Positions 32,262 to 44,165 of a DNA stretch of 64,000 nt are shown in pieces. This DNA is from Typha latifolia (taxonomy: Eukaryota > Streptophyta > Magnoliopsida > Poales > Typhaceae). The translations under genes and the position numbers were made by a program. Positions within the stretch are counted from its first letter, which is position 1; every line of letters starts with the position of its first letter. Where the stretch lies: positions 6,634,001-6,698,000 of the forward strand of contig CM034105.1 in assembly GCA_019914945.1 (NCBI GenBank), read 5' to 3'. The notes under the pieces were generated by a model. The model worked only from the letters and a program-made list of their open reading frames with translations, did not search any database and was not told the origin of the DNA.

Positions 32262-35200
32262 TATAACGCCCCCGCCCGGCATGGGCACGCGACAAGTCGG
32301 GCGGGGCCTGTCACGCACAGATACTCTCCTTGCACATATAATCATGATATCATCAAATAAAACCTGCTAATCTGTCCATGATCACATAATCTATCACTAG
32401 ATAAATCATACCATTAACCAAATAAACATGTTAACATATGAATATCCCAGTCCACAATAATATATATTAAACCACTACATAATCTGACAGGACCCACACA
32501 GGCCATAATAAACCATCAAGATACAACTAAAACGACTAATATAAGAGTACACTATGATTCGACCTGTATTATACAATTCATCGTCTAATACAAAAGAGTA
32601 CAAATATCAAATACTAGTACAACTCAATTTCTATATAAACTATCATCTATACTGTCTCGCATCTATAGCTCACTTCTTCATCGCTCTAAAATATATTCTC
32701 AAGATATCTCAAGTCGCTATCATGTACCACATATCTGAGGGGCTTAGAAAAGAAATAAAGAGAGTCATGAGCAAAAGGCTCAGTGAATAGACCTTACCCC
32801 GAATTAGTGATGTCAAACAGAGAGTAAATCATGTACTGAATAATATGAATTAGCAAGAGCATCATGTCATGAATGAGTCTATGGATGTATCCTCAATAAT
32901 ATATAAATGAAAAGTAGATAATATGTCATAACTGATAAAATATATAATCATCGATAATGTATAAATAAATCTCTATGTCATACCATTATCATAACTCTCT
33001 CAAATATAACACATATGATGCATGACGATTATGATCATGCTATGATATCAAATGCAGCCACCTAGGATGCATATTAACCATTCGATAATCAGGTATAACA
33101 GATGATAATGAAATCATATGCATTTCTCAACATCACGATCATCACCGACATCTCGGTATAATATCATCATACTAGACCACTGTGCATAGTCAACACCTGG
33201 TACCCGATCTCAACATCATGTTCGAAAGCTCAGAGCATACTTCGTCACCCGCAAGAGTATCTCAAATATAATCATACCCCGCTACCTGCTAGGGTATCAA
33301 CATCCATCCAAACCGAGCACCCACATAGTTGATAGAAACCTCGTGAGGATAACTCGTCACATACGCCCTAGCTAACGACATGTGTTCGAATGTCTACTGC
33401 GCACACAGACTAACGACCTCTGGCCAACAGGATCGCCACTATGGCGAGCGATCAATCATCTCCAGGCACGCCCTAACCCTCGCGCCCATTCGGGTATCCT
33501 CTTGCTTTCTATCAACTATCCTATCAATCATATTTCATGTTTCCCTTCTAAATGATATATCATATGCATATATCCAGTACGATAATAAGTCAATGTATAA
33601 CAAGAATTTAGGTGGAATAGGAATCAAAAGAAAATAATGCAATGTAGTCTCCAACTGTATCGTCAACACATGCATACTCATGCTAATCTATTACATGCAT
33701 ACTCATGCTACAGATCAACTCGGTATACAATCATAATAGTATAATCATTTCCAATAATCTATATATATATCACCAATGTACTCATATTCCATATCAGCAT
33801 AATCAAATGTATGATAAAATATACTCAATTGTAATCATTTCTAGATAAAATCATATAATCATGCTGGAAGCCAAAACATGCATGTACATAATATATAATA
33901 TAACCTAATTTGATAAAGACATCTAGGGGGATAAGACTACTCACTATTTGATCAGAAGACACAAACCACGTATCTGTCCCGTTCGTCAGTCAAATATCAA
34001 CTCATCGTCAGGGTCTATAGGGTCTCACATAAGGGGATTCGGGATTTGAAAATATTTAAGTAGTATGATCTTAGTCGTTTATCTAATTAGAATTAATTCA
34101 ATTAGAATATAAAGGTTTATATTCTAAACAGAGAGTGATGCCAGACAGAGAGTGTACTGGATAATATGAATCAGAAAGAGCATCATGTCATTAATGAATA
34201 TATGAATGTTTCTCAATAATACATAAATGAAAAATAAATAACATGTCATGTCATAACTGATAAAATATACAATCCTCGACAATGTATAAATAAATCTCCA
34301 TGTCATACCATCATCATAACTCTGTCTCAAATATAATACATATGATGCATGCCGATCATGATCATGCTATGATATCAAATTGAACCACCTATGATGCATA
34401 TTGACCATTCGATAATCAGGTATAACAGATGATAATGAAATCATATGCATTTCTCAACATCACGATCATCATCGATATCTCAGTATAATATCATCATACT
34501 AGACCACTGTGCACAATCAACACCCGGTACCTGGTCTCAACATCATGCCCGAAAGCTCAGAGCATATTTCGTCACCCGCAAGAGTATCTCAAATATTATC
34601 ATACCCCGCCACTTGTTAGGGTATCAACATCCATCCAGACCGAGCACCCACATAATTGATAGAAACCTCGTGAGGATAACTCGCCACATATGCCCTAGCG
34701 AACGGAATGTGTCTGAATGTCTGCTGCGCACATAGACTAACGATCTCGGACGTAAGGCCAACAGGATCGCGATTATGTCGAGCGATCAATCATCCACCAA
34801 ATGCGTCCTAACCCTCGCGCCCACTCGGGTATCCTCACGTTTTCTATTAACTATCCAATCAATCACATTTCATGCTTTCTTTCTAAATGACAGATTATAT
34901 GCATATATCCAGTACGATAACAAGTCAATGCATAATAGGAATTTAGGTGGAACAAGAATCAAGAGAAAAATAATACAATATAGTCTCCGATAATGTAGTC
35001 AACACATGCATACTCATGCTAATCAATTACAAGCATACTCATGCTACAGATCAACTGGACATAATATTATAACAATATAATCATCTCTCATCATCTCTAT
35101 ATGTCACCAATGTGCTCATATCCCATATCAACCTAATTAGATGTATGATAAAATATGCTCGACTATAATCATCTCTAGATAAAGTCATATAATAATGCTG

Positions 35201-36843
35201 GAAGCCAAAACATGTATATACATAAGATATAATATATCCTAATTTGAGAAAGGCATCTAGGGGATAAGACTACTCACATCTGATCAGAAGACACCACTCA
35301 TGTATCCCTCACATCCGGCAACTGAGCGACAACTCGTCTTAACAAGGTCTACGGGGCCTCACATAAGGGGTTCGGGATCTAAAAATATTTAAGTAGTATG
35401 AAGTTAGCCGTTCATCTAATTAAAATCCATTCATGTAATATATGATGATTTAGTAGGTTTTAAAATTTCTACTAATCTTTATAACTAGCTAGATTTTTAA
35501 TTATAAATATAAACATAAATATAAATATAAATATAGATAAAAAAAACTAATTATAATCATATCTTGATTAATTAGGGACTATGTAATCATTACTTTATAA
35601 AATAATAAATAAATACATAAGCCTAGTATTTTATTTGTTATAAAATAATAATGTATAATAAATTATTAGAATTACTTAAAATGTATCTCATAAGAATATT
35701 AGTATATAAATTTGATAATTATAATTTACAAATCTATATATTAATCTAATAGAGATATAAATAATAAATATAAGTATTACCTATATTTATACCTAATTAA
35801 TTATTAATTATACAAATTATAATTAATAATAATCATATTGGAGAATATATAATATTATTAAAATAGTTAATGTCTAAACAATATGTTTGCATTAATTAAG
35901 AAGGAAATACCTAAATAAATAACATAAATAAAATAAAATAACATAACATATATAAATAATAAATCACTGCCATCAGTGCTGGGCTTGGCCTAGCACTGCC
36001 TACTACAGTGCTGGGCCGAGCCCAACACTGTGCAGAAAGAGAAGGAGAAGAAGCCGAGGGAGAAGAAAGGAAAGAAGAAGAAGAAGAAGAAGAAGAAGAA
36101 GAAGAAGAAGAAGAAGAAGAAGAAGAAGAAGAAAAGGAGGAGGAGAAGAAGCGAGGAGAGGACCCTACGGCGGGGAGGGGCTTGGCCGCTGTTGGCCAGC
36201 CAGCGACCGACCCCTCCTCGGCGGCTCTATTTTGACAAACCCAAGAGAGAGAGGGAAAGAGAGAGAGAGAGAGACAAATAGACAGATAGACAGAGAGAGA
36301 TAGAGAGAGAGAGAGAGGGAGAGAAGAGAAGGAGGGGATAAGAGCACCGGTCGCTTCTCGGCAATGGGTCGGGTGATCGAAGAAGAGAGATAGAGAGAAA
36401 AAGAGAGAGAGAGAGGGAGAGAAATAGAGAGAAATAGAGAAAGAGAGAGGGGGAGAGAGAAGAAGGAAGAGGAGGAAGGAGGAGGAGGAGGCTCACCGGT
36501 GACGGTAGCATGGCGGTGGAAGTGACGGCGATGGTCCGAAGTGGCCGGCGTCGGCATACCAAGATGGGGAAGCTTAAGAGAGAGGAATGAGAGAGAGAGA
36601 GAGAGCATTTGAGAAGGAGAGAGAGAGAAGGAGAGAGAAATATATAGAGAGAGAGTGGCGGTGGCGGAGACCGGCAGTGGCGGCGGGGGGCCTCGCCCTG
36701 GCCAGCTGGCCGTAGCCGGTTGGCTACGGCAACGGCAGCTGGGGCGCGTGGCACCCCCCACGCAAGCTGCTCATGCAACTTGCATGGGCACGAGGCCGGC
36801 CAAAGTTGCCCAAAATTAAATTTTTTTTAAGGTTGGGTTCTTA
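32262..36843 (-). repeat. Large LTR-like unit, copy 2, with an internal 1.33-kb tandem duplication
   Basis: It corresponds to 29234-31868 but is longer, because about 32810-34100 is repeated at about 34140-35430. Both carry 'gatgatgcat'-type text, the 'caacatcacgatcatcatc' phrase and 'ataaggggattcggg' in the same order. The right end is a CT-rich leader (36020-36680 on the minus strand) and TCTAAGAACCCAACC, a degenerate TGTAAG start. No protein domain is present. Confidence 0.7.
36072..36134 (+). repeat. (AAG)n microsatellite, about 20 units
   Basis: An uninterrupted AAG run inside the LTR leader, flanked by GA-rich sequence to 36660. Confidence 0.95.
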
Positions 36844-36869
36844 GAGAGAGAGAAAGAGAAGAGGCGCAC

Positions 36870-37545
36870 ATGTCCTACAATGTGTCAATGTCGCCTTTCA
36901 ATAGTTTCATTTTGTTTGGGGGTGTGTGGAACTATGGTGTAATGACCAATGCCATTTTGAGAAAGGAATGGACTAAGAGCTTTGAATTCTCCTCTATTGT
37001 CAAAATACAAATTTTTAATGGTAGTGTTGAATTGATTATCAACGAGAGCTTTGAAGCTTTTGAAAATGGAGCTTACTTCAGACTTTTGTTTAAGTGGAAA
37101 GAACCATAAATATTTGGTATAGGGATCAATAAGTATGAGGTAGTATTTGTACCCATCAACGGAAGAAGAATGACCAAGTCCCGACACATTAGTGTACAAA
37201 TATTCAAGTGGACCATGGCTAATAAGAGAGGTTGAAGAGAAAGGTTGTTGGTTTGATTTGTTACACTGACATGAAGTGCAAAGAGAGATGTCTGGACATT
37301 TATTTGAAGAAATAGGAAGAGAAAAATGATTAACAATCTGACGAACAATTTTATTTGTAGGATGCCCTAGTCTACAATACCATTGTTTTATTATAGTATG
37401 CTCACCAACACATGCCGTAGGTAATGACTTGAGACCAATAGTCACAGGAAATGGATGCACACTGTCTTCACACCAACCTCGTAGACCTCACATTAATGTC
37501 GCCCCTGTTATCCGATCCTTCACTAGAAATGATATATAGAAACTA
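36870..37545 (-). pseudogene. Copia C GAG-pre-integrase and integrase core
   Basis: The minus strand reads IIKQWYCRLGHPTNKIVRQI, CTSCQCNKSNQ (the HHCC zinc region, with QWYCRLGH for WHxRLGH), LEYLYTNVSG, GYKYYLILIDPYTKYLWFFP (first catalytic Asp), YFDNRGEFKAL, and TPKQNETIERRH, which includes the catalytic Glu. It is open for about 190 codons. The frame breaks at 36870 and resumes at 26634. Confidence 0.9.
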
Positions 37546-38006
37546 GGTTCTTTTTAATGGAAGGAACACATAATGTATCACTAAGAAGAAAGGTACGATT
37601 CCGAGAACCACGTTGCATGAGTGTCAATTCATCCTTCAACTGCATTACACAAGTCCGAGAACGGTTAGCATATAGTCACGTAAGCTTCGCCCATTCTTCA
37701 TGTGAAGTTTTAGAAGCCGCAATAAGAGGAATAACAAATTTTGAGATGGAAGCGAAGATGGCATGCAACATGAGTTTGTCCTATTGATACCAATGAGAAT
37801 AAGCGGTGACTTGCTGAGTATTAGAGGGATCTCCTCTAGAAGGACACTTAAGAAACGCATCAACATAACTGAGAAAGTTGTAGCCCATAAGCAGAGGCAT
37901 AAATTAAGCCTACCAAGAAAGAAATTTAGAAGGGCTAAGGTTCAATGGCAACTGGGCAGAAGCATTAATCGAGACAAGTAGAGTATTTGTTGGTGTGTTT
38001 GGATTG
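37546..38006 (-). pseudogene. Copia C gag, internally deleted
   Basis: The minus strand reads SINASAQLPLNLSPSKFLSW, a GYNFLSYVDAFLKCPS block, YSHWYQDKLMLHAIFAS-type text across a stop, SHEEWAKLT and RSRTCVMQLKDELTLMQRG. Then it jumps straight to RTFLLSDTLCVPSIKKNL, which normally lies after the protease. The gag C-terminus, zinc knuckle and protease active site are therefore missing, with the junction near 37600. Confidence 0.85.
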
Positions 38007-38835
38007 TGATACACCTAGTTAGAGTCTTTTCTTATTGCATTAGTTATTTATTTTCATTAAAATAAATTTCTTATAGGTCGCGTTCGAACACAGAAGAGGT
38101 CGCGTTCAAACACCTTTGTGAATGCCTACATCAGGTTTACAAAACTAAAGAATGTGAAATGTGCATTTGAACGCGGTCGAGCGTGTTCGAATGCCTACAT
38201 CAGGTTCACATCGACAGAGAACGTCTTTTGTGTATTCAAACGTGATTGGTCGCATTCGAACGCTATCGGCAGGAGTCCACTAGAATTAGGGTTAATAGTT
38301 ATTATTTTGGCTTGTTGCCTAGCCTCTATAAAGCTGTGGATGGTAGTCAAAATCATAATGCTATTGAATATTGGTTTCTTGCCTTTCTATCTTCTCTCTA
38401 GCCTTTCTACCCTAATCTCCTTCCTCCCTCTTCACCAACCTACCACCTCTACCGTTGGCAAGGTCTCTCCTAACTTCTAATCTCCCTCATCTGTCGAGTA
38501 CTCCCCCTTCCTTGGAATCTTGATCTCTTCTTCCCCTTTGTCTTTATCTCTTAAACTACAACAACTATCCACCCTCATCTCCCTTATCATCTATAACCCT
38601 AACATCCACTCCACCCGTCACCACCACCTTCATCCCCATTATATTGTGTTTTTATTCCAGTTGTAGTTCTAATCTGCAAATGGCATAAAATATTAAAATC
38701 ATAGATCCGAAAGTTACGGATCGATAAAACTTAGTTTTGTAATTTGTTGACTACAGGAGAATATTTTCCCTTGGTTGTGCAGACTACTTCCTACAATAAA
38801 TTCAGATCTTAAAGGAATCATTCAATAATTTATCA
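38007..38835 (+). repeat. 5' LTR of gypsy D (829 bp)
   Basis: TGATACACCTAGTTAG to AATTTATCA. TTCGAA-type words lie at 38082-38270. It matches 12864-13648 and 45091-45929. Confidence 0.92.
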
Positions 38836-38838
38836 ATC

Positions 38839-38851
38839 TGGTATCAGAGCT
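38839..38851 (+). promoter_or_regulatory. Primer-binding site of gypsy D
   Basis: TGGTATCAGAGCT starts three bases after the LTR, complementary to initiator Met tRNA. Confidence 0.92.
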
Positions 38852-38921
38852 AAGCATACCTTGAACCTCCATTAATGGTTAAAACAAGGAAGATGGCATC
38901 CATAAGGAGATCAATGGAGAG

Positions 38922-39718
38922 TGAAAAACCCCTAGACACAAGTATGTATCTAAATACTAGGCAATGATATCACTCGTTCGCTTAAGTAAAAGTTCGTAGA
39001 AATATTAAGAACAAAAGCAGAGATGAACTCCAAGATTTTAATGTGGAAAAAACCAAACGGAAAAAAACTACGGATCCAAACTCGGATCAAAACCAATCAC
39101 TAGTATAGTAGCAGTTACAAGACTGACTCACAAAACAACCCGTCGATCCAAATGTTTCTCTCAGTTTTGCTCGCTAGAACCCACGATTCACTACTTCTCG
39201 TGATTGAAGTCCAACCTCAGTAACACTCGAGATTGATCTTTCATCTAGATAGCCCTTAAGACGAAAGATTAAGTTTTGTAGATGAGTGGAATCTTGTTAG
39301 TTGAAGAACCGATGTAGCCTCAAGAAGTCTCCTTCAATAATACTTCTTCAACCACCCTAGAGATAGGGCATCACAATCCTTATATATGATCTCCAAGATA
39401 GAGCCAAATCCAAGTCTTATCCGAACTCACGAGAATCCAATATTTTCAAACTTCGTTAGTGCGTTCGAACGCAGCCCGGGTGCGTTCGAACGGCATGACT
39501 TGATCTCATGTGCGTTCGAACGGGCCCGAGTGCATTCGAACGCGACAACTTGAATTCTTCAGGTTGCGTTCGAACGTGGTGTGAACTCAATAGCTTTTCT
39601 CCAATAATCTTGCAATTCTTCAAACCAGAGATATTCTAGACTTGTATAAAGCTCATATACATGTAAAAATGCACTTAGAATATTTTGTACACAATTGCCA
39701 ACAATTAAAAACCTAATA
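38922..39718 (-). repeat. 3' LTR of copia E2 (797 bp)
   Basis: The plus strand runs TGAAAAACCCCTAGACACAAG to AAAACCTAATA, closely matching the E LTRs. It lacks the 53-bp minisatellite entirely but keeps four or five TTCGAA words (39460-39570). Confidence 0.9.
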
Positions 39719-40162
39719 ATCTCCCCCTTTGGTAATTTGTGACAAAACATCTAGTTTACAAGATATTACAAAGAATTCAAAATGAGCATTCAACAAGTCT
39801 AGTACTTTTAGCACATCAATCCCTACAAATAAACATATACCAATTCAAGATCAAGTGAAAATAACTAGAAATGAATAACAATCCAAATACAAGTTATCAA
39901 GCAAGCATAAGTTCACAAGTACTCAAGCAAAGTTATTATGCAGTAAACAAAAACCAGTAAACTCTAATAAACTCCCCCTATGCCACCAGTCCCCCTACAC
40001 CAGTAAACTCCTAAACTTTAAACTCGCGTCTAAACTCACCACACACTACACACTCTCCCCCTTTTTTGACACAAATGCCAAAGACTAGGAACTCGGAGGG
40101 AACTGACGATGAAGAATCAACAACACGGAGTTGAGTACGGCCCCCTGACGAGCTTGCTCAGC
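39719..40162 (-). other. Polypurine tracts and spacer of E2
   Basis: The plus strand shows ATCTCCCCCTTTGG next to the LTR, then CTCCCCCTATGCC at about 39964 and CTCTCCCCCTTTTTTGAC at about 40052. These are repeated PPTs on the minus strand, as in E. Confidence 0.65.
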
Positions 40163-41134
40163 TCATAAATCATTCACGACCGAATGGAGGTCCTGCACCT
40201 GAGTGCTAAGCTGATCGAAATGGTCAGAGAACTGTCGTAACTCCCCCTCAGTGTAAGATGACTCATCGTCAGAACTATCATCAGAAATGTCGAGGTGTGA
40301 TGAACGTCCAGCTGCGGAAGAGGACGGCATGAGAGGAGACGACTGATCATGAGCTTGACTCCGCTTAAGAGTTATCCGATCCAACGGTTTTTGCGAAGTA
40401 AGGGAAGGTTCCAAGGCATCCACTCGCACCCCACTTTGAGTGCACAAATTGGTAATAAATATGCCAAATGGCAACCCTTCACGAGGCACTTCTTTCTGTG
40501 CAGTTGTTAGAATGGAATCATAGATCATCACAGCCAAATCAATAAAAACTCCCGACAACATCGCATGAAGGAGGAAGGCACGATCCGGACTAATACTGGA
40601 ATGTTGAGTCTTGGGAGTGACATTGTACAGACAAAGCAGGTGAAGCATGCGAGCCACTGATGTCAATTTCGCATGAGGCATCATGTTTCCCTTCCAACGT
40701 TCTCCTTTGATTAACACAGTACCAGCATATCCGTTGACATCAGGAAGTGTAGCAGATGATGGATATTGGAACTCACCATCAGGAAGTTGGAGTTCAGCAC
40801 GAATAACATCGGAGTCCAAGTATATCGAAACCCCACGAACATTAGAACGTATACAACGTTCTAAAACCGTGGCATTACTAAAAAATTCCCTAACAACTTT
40901 CACATATACAGTCCCGCTCATCCGACACACAAATAACCATCCTCGCTCAGTAAAGATCTGTTCGATCCCCAAGGCAGAAAAATTAGAAATGACCAGGGCC
41001 GTTCATTGATAACAGGTTGAGTGTCAAAATTATGTTTGTATCGCCCTGCAGCCGTAGATGTAGAAAAACTTGGGAGCCGAAGTAGGTGATGAAGGCGACC
41101 TTGGTTTCTTGGAAACTACAGCTTTTCTAGGCAT
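40163..41134 (-). pseudogene. Extra ORF of copia E2 (putative plant transposon protein domain)
   Basis: Homologous along its length to 6965-7937, with the same motifs: FTERGWLFV, VVREFFSN, SNVRGVSIYLDS, LPDGEFQYPSS, GERWKGNMMPHAKL, RAFLLHAMLSGV, GIFITNLCTQSGV, and an acidic Ser/Asp tail (SDDSSDDESS). The stretch 40163-40972 is open for 269 codons. The start MPRKAVVSKKPRSP at 41134 is separated by a frameshift near 41030. Only about 30 nucleotide-level differences per few hundred bases are evident by eye (not counted). The function of this domain is unknown. Confidence 0.75.
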
Positions 41135-42689
41135 TCTTGAGAAAGAAACAAGTTGCAAGATTAAATACATACCCAAAGCAAACAAAAAGATAGTAAGAAA
41201 TCCAAAAAAATTTAGAAACCATGAAGGCCCTAAATGAAATCCATCTTCCACTTGAAAACGCTAAGATATCATGTTCAATCACACAAGAAACATCAAGATA
41301 GTAACTTTAACGTGATCAAAACTCGAAAATGCACGAAATCAATCAAGATCAAAAGACTTAATTGAATAAAAAAATAAAAAAATTGATGGATGATCATACC
41401 TCGCTAAAGTGAAGAAAAACTAAGAGATTCGGCCAAAAGATGCCAGATCCGGAGGAGAACTACCCTCTAAAAGCGTTTGTAGTGAGAAATTTGATGAAAA
41501 AGACCAAGATCTTAAAGATTTGAGATGGAGAAAATAAAGGGTTTCTAGGGTTTGAAAGATGGAAGATGAAAACCCTTGGGTTCGGACGCAATATATAAAG
41601 AATCCTCGAGTGCGTTCGAACACACCAGTCTGCGCGTTCGAACGCGCCAGTTCACCGCGTTCGAACTCAAAAATTTGCGTTCGAACGCCTTTTTTTTAAA
41701 GTAAAAAGTCTAAGAAACAATCAAAAAACTTTTTGGAGATGCATTTCTAGAAATTCAAAATAGATTCAAGACATAAAATATGACAATCGAATGAAATAAG
41801 TCATACACAGATTAATCAAATCATCAAAAGCATATTATAATCAATTCTAATGCATCACTCAAAATTAAATTAATCTTGGTTGATCATAATAATATGCATA
41901 TGCAAGTTGAGCATAGATAACATGAAATATTCTTCTTAAATAAATTTTCCTATTTAAACAATGATACAACACAGTAGTCAAACCGACTTAGTATTTAAAT
42001 TTGCACTTTTCGACTTATTCTCCATAACAGAACAGGAATTTTTCCTATAATTTTTTTTATATACTTAAACCATATAGGTGCAATGATGGCTTTCACACAT
42101 GAGTAGGTAGCCATTTTTTTATAGTACATATCAAACAATGTACAAGAATATATATACTCAAATAGCAAATTGTTTTTTATTTAATTTGTAAGCAATGTAC
42201 TGAGTCAAACTGGACTCTAAACAAGATGGCTTTCACACTAACTCATTGTAGCCCTTTTCATTGATCTTTTATGAACACATTTGTGATGACTAAGCATGAG
42301 GTTAAACTGTGCAAATCAAAGTCAATAGTGAGCTATTTAAAAAAATATTCTATGATGTCATGCTCACTCAAGAATATACACACGTTATGAGTGCATCAAA
42401 TTTAGTTTAATTATCATAGAAGTCGAGAGAGTGAATAAATCAGAAATGATACAATATACTACAAGATGACAAAATTGACTATAATAACTCATAATCAAGA
42501 GAAAAATTATATTTATATGTCAAGAGTATATTATTGAACCTACGAGTGCATCAATTTTTTTATGACAAAAACTCTCGACAAATTAGAAACTAAAACCAAA
42601 GAAAAGTTCAGAGTAAAGAAAACCTAAAAAGAAACGAAAAGAATTAATAAAAAAACACGCAAACCAAAATAAAAAAATTAATCCAAAGC
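41135..42689 (-). other. Spacer between RNase H and extra ORF in E2
   Basis: AT-rich, no protein domain. A cluster of TTCGAA words lies at 41610-41690. A hydrophobic in-frame leader (WFLNFFGFLTIFLFALGMY) precedes the MPRK start at about 41220-41160. E lacks most of this spacer through its deletion. Confidence 0.5.
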
Positions 42690-43541
42690 ACAAATCCCTA
42701 AAGAAGTACGAAGATACTCAAATCTCTGTAAATCCAAAGGTTTTGTAAATAGATCACCCAACTATTTCTCCGTCTCAACATGTTCTACTGCTATTATTTT
42801 GTCTTCAACTAACTCGCATATAAAATGATGTTGGATATCAATATGTTTTGTACGCGAGTGTTGAACAGGATTTTTCGATATATTAATAGCACTCATGTTG
42901 TCACAATAAAGCACCATACTATCTTGTTCAATGCCGTAATCTTTGACCATCTGTTTCATCCATAGTAATTGAGAACAACAACTTCCCGCTACAATGTACT
43001 CGGCCTCGGTAGTAGATAAAGATATCGAGTTTTGTTTCTTACTGTGCCAAGCAACCAGATTGTTTCCAATATAAAAGCATCCACTTGAGGTACTTTTTCT
43101 ATCATTACATGAACCTGCCCAATCAGAATTCGTGTATCCAGATATGATAGCTCCCGAGTCATAAGTAAACCAGATACCTAAGTCAACTATGCCACCAACA
43201 TATTTTATGATACGTTTCACAGCAAACAAATGTGTCTCCTTAGGTTCAGACTGAAACCTAGCATACACACCGACACTAAATGCAATGTCTGGTCTACTAG
43301 TAGTTAAGTACAAAAGACTACCAATCATGCTTCTATATAGTGTCTGATCAACACTTTTTTTCTGAAATATCCTTACCTAGTTTGGTAGTTGTACTCATAG
43401 GAGTTCTAGCATGTTTTGCATTTTTTAAACCGAATTTAGTCACAAGATCCTTAGCATACTTAGTTTGAGCGATAAATATCCCTCTTTCCAACTGAGTAAT
43501 TTGAAGTCCCAAAAAGAACTTCAACTCACCCATTTCGGTCA
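42690..43541 (-). pseudogene. Copia E2 RT C-terminal part and RNase H
   Basis: The minus strand reads [40 protein letters not shown] and, after a shift near 43345, MIGSLLYLTTSRPDIAFSVG. Next come YTNSDWAGSCNDRKSTSSG (RNase H Asp), LSTTEAEYIVAG (catalytic Glu region), YCDNMSAINISKNPVQHSRT and KHIDIQHHF. It ends with LFTKPLDLQRFEYLR. RNase H is open for about 190 codons, better kept than the rest. It is truncated before the YVDD box. Confidence 0.92.
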
Positions 43542-44165
43542 AAGAGGAGCTGTTGAACGAGCTTGCAGGGGTGACCATATTCAGCAAGCTTGACTTGAGG
43601 GTTGGGCACCATCAAATTAGAGTTCACCTGGCGGATGTGCACAAAATTGTATTTCAGACTCTAGACCGGCACTATGAGTTCCGGGTGATGCCTTTTGGTC
43701 TCACCAATACTCCAGCTACTTTCCAAGGCCTCATGAATAATATTTAAAGACCTTTACTGCGAAGGTATGTCTTGGTATTCTTTGATGACATTTTGGTGTA
43801 TAGCAGGACTGAAATGAAACATTAGCAACATTTAGAGGATGTGCTGAAATTATTGAAGCAAAACCAACTAAAGATTAAGAAGTCCAAGTGCTTATGGGGA
43901 GTACCACAAATGGAGTATTTAGGCCACATTATCACAGCGGATGGAATGGCGGCGGATCCTCAAAAGGTGGCGTGCATGACCGTTTGGCCGATCCCTACTA
44001 CCACTACAGGATTGCGAGGATTTTTGAGGTTGATTGGATATTAGCGTCGCTTCATCGCCGGGTATGGCAAGATCGCTGCTCCTCTCACTTTCTTTCTGAG
44101 GAAGGACTTATTTAGATGGATGGATGAAGCCACTACAACCTTTGAAAAATTAAAAATAGCAATGA
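43542..44165 (+). pseudogene. Gypsy D reverse transcriptase (partial)
   Basis: The plus strand reads [53 protein letters not shown], a stop, RRYVLVFFDDILVYSRT, LKQNQLKIKKSKCLWG, EYLGHIITADGMAADP and LRGFLRLIGY. The motif FFDDILVYS is intact. Several stops and shifts are present. The frame ends at FEKLKIAMTE, where the text jumps into integrase. Confidence 0.9.

Larger units (their letters stand above)
38922..43541 (-). mobile_element. Copia E2, 3' half of a Sirevirus-like element
   Basis: Minus-strand order: RT end and RNase H (42690-43541), an AT-rich spacer (41135-42690), the extra ORF (40163-41134), multiple polypurine tracts (39719-40080), 3' LTR (38922-39718). The 5' LTR, gag, protease, integrase and most of RT are absent. 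The RT start coincides with the resumption of gypsy D RT at 43542. E2 shows the gene order that element E has lost and places the extra ORF downstream of RNase H. Confidence 0.88.

Noticed and set aside
36165..36778. Two overlapping Pro/Ser/Leu-rich frames of 183-198 codons
   Set aside because: Low-complexity CT-rich LTR leader. Frames overlap and show no conserved domain.
40163..41134. Extra ORF as an ordinary host gene
   Set aside because: A homologue sits at the same position relative to the LTR and polypurine tracts in E, so it belongs to the retrotransposon family.
41420..41623. Short frame upstream of the E2 extra ORF
   Set aside because: Composed partly of TTCGAA repeats, with no similarity to the matching region of E.
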